From assembly GCA_024223125.1 (NCBI GenBank), contig JAAEOP010000850.1, forward strand, positions 1-5,112: a DNA stretch of 5,112 nt. The letters run 5' to 3'. A model generated the notes under the pieces. The model searched no databases. It saw nothing but the letters and a program-made list of their open reading frames with translations, and had not been told where the DNA came from. Shown here piece after piece: positions 4,715 through 5,112 of this stretch; the stretch's first letter is position 1, and every line of letters starts with the position of its first letter. Source of the stretch: Chloroflexota bacterium (GTDB lineage Bacteria; Chloroflexota; Anaerolineae; Promineifilales; Promineifilaceae). The position numbers and the translations under genes are program-made.

Positions 4715-5112
4715 ATGAGCGAACCCCTCAAAAAATCCATCGTCCGATTTGTGCGCGGACCAGCCAACTTCCCCGTAGGGGCGGGAGTGCTGGTCGGGCC
4801 GCGGCACGTCATCACCTGCGCCCACGTGGTCAACGACGCGCTGGGGCGGCACGCAGATGCCCAGGAACGCCCGGACGCGGCCGCGCAGGTCGCGTTCGAC
4901 TTCCCCCTGGCCGCGCCCGGCACAACCCTCCGGGGGCGCGTCATTCATTGGCTGCCCCGGCGCAGCAATGGCGGGGACGACATCGCCGTTGTAGAGTTGC
5001 AGACCGCCCCGCCTGCCGGAGCCGCGCCCGCCCACTTTGTTTCCCCGGCGGAGGACGTGTGGGGGCACGAGTTCCGGGCCTTTGGCTTCCCGCAGGGACA
5101 CCCGGAAGGGCG
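4715..5112 (+). CDS. Trypsin-like serine protease domain protein, N-terminal part (3' truncated by window)
   Basis: The frame from ATG 4715 stays open to the window end, giving 132 complete codons. The start MSEPLKKSIVRFVRG leads directly into GAGVLVGPRHVITCAHVV, in which His37 of TCAHVV is the catalytic histidine. Asp89 in GGDDIAVVEL matches the catalytic aspartate of the D-I-A-L-L type motif. AFGFPQGHPEG (122-132) matches the family's GFP strand; the GDSGG serine motif should follow past the edge. There is no signal peptide, so the protein is predicted to be cytoplasmic. In Chloroflexota and cyanobacteria such short-start trypsin domains are often the N-terminal module of large proteins with STAND/NACHT NTPase, WD40 or TPR parts, but nothing in the window shows that here. 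The ribosome site is weak (AGAGAAAG before the ATG). A GTG at 4649 would add 22 residues that do not fit the domain. High GC, like the S12 hydrolase. Confidence 0.85.
   Translation, partial: MSEPLKKSIVRFVRGPANFPVGAGVLVGPRHVITCAHVVNDALGRHADAQERPDAAAQVAFDFPLAAPGTTLRGRVIHWLPRRSNGGDDIAVVELQTAPPAGAAPAHFVSPAEDVWGHEFRAFGFPQGHPEG

Noticed and set aside
4661..5101. 146-codon - strand frame
   Set aside because: Antisense to the protease domain, whose His and Asp motifs are clear on the + strand.
1..5112. CRISPR array, tRNA, rRNA or insertion sequence
   Set aside because: No regularly spaced identical repeats, no cloverleaf-like GTTCRA region with paired arms, no rRNA-like stretch and no transposase motif were seen on either strand.

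Overview
The window looks like a piece of a chromosome from the Chloroflexota, most likely class Anaerolineae. The basis is a secreted lipoprotein with a long Thr/Pro (TPTP-type) linker, a second lipoprotein with Ca-binding SdrD-B-like repeats, an N-terminal trypsin-like protease of the kind common in that phylum, and intergenic DNA full of dispersed palindromes. This placement is inference from style; no phylogenetic marker gene is present.

Layout, all genes on the + strand. (1) 1-258: C-terminal end of an unrecognised membrane protein. (2) 255-1829: a 524-aa AT-rich lipoprotein of unknown function whose C-terminal half looks beta-propeller-like. (3) 1826-1939: a possible 37-codon small ORF. 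(4) 1936-2769: a GC-rich lipoprotein with two SdrD-B-like repeats. These four reading frames are joined by three successive 4-base ATGA stop/start overlaps (255-258, 1826-1829, 1936-1939), which suggests one translationally coupled unit whose promoter lies upstream of the window. (5) 2770-3033: a spacer with a 121-bp two-part inverted repeat. (6) 3034-4215: a membrane-anchored serine hydrolase of the beta-lactamase/peptidase S12 family with all three catalytic motifs and a clear ribosome-binding site. (7) 4216-4714: a 499-bp gene-free stretch with a roughly 254-bp nested inverted-repeat element. (8) 4715-5112: the first 132 codons of a trypsin-like serine protease that runs off the window, with catalytic His and Asp visible and the Ser still to come.

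The first three complete or partial genes and the S12 hydrolase all point to the cell envelope. No common pathway can be read from them. The protease at the right edge is cytoplasmic by appearance (no signal peptide). In this phylum such a domain is often the N-terminal part of large multidomain (STAND/NACHT, WD40) proteins, so the most interesting biology may lie just past the right edge.

The strongest unexplained signal inside the window is the pair of intergenic inverted repeats. Both have perfect 16-bp inner arms built on a related core (RRACCYGAMAGGTTTT), and both are flanked by a second, imperfect pair of arms. They look like two members of one dispersed palindromic repeat family.
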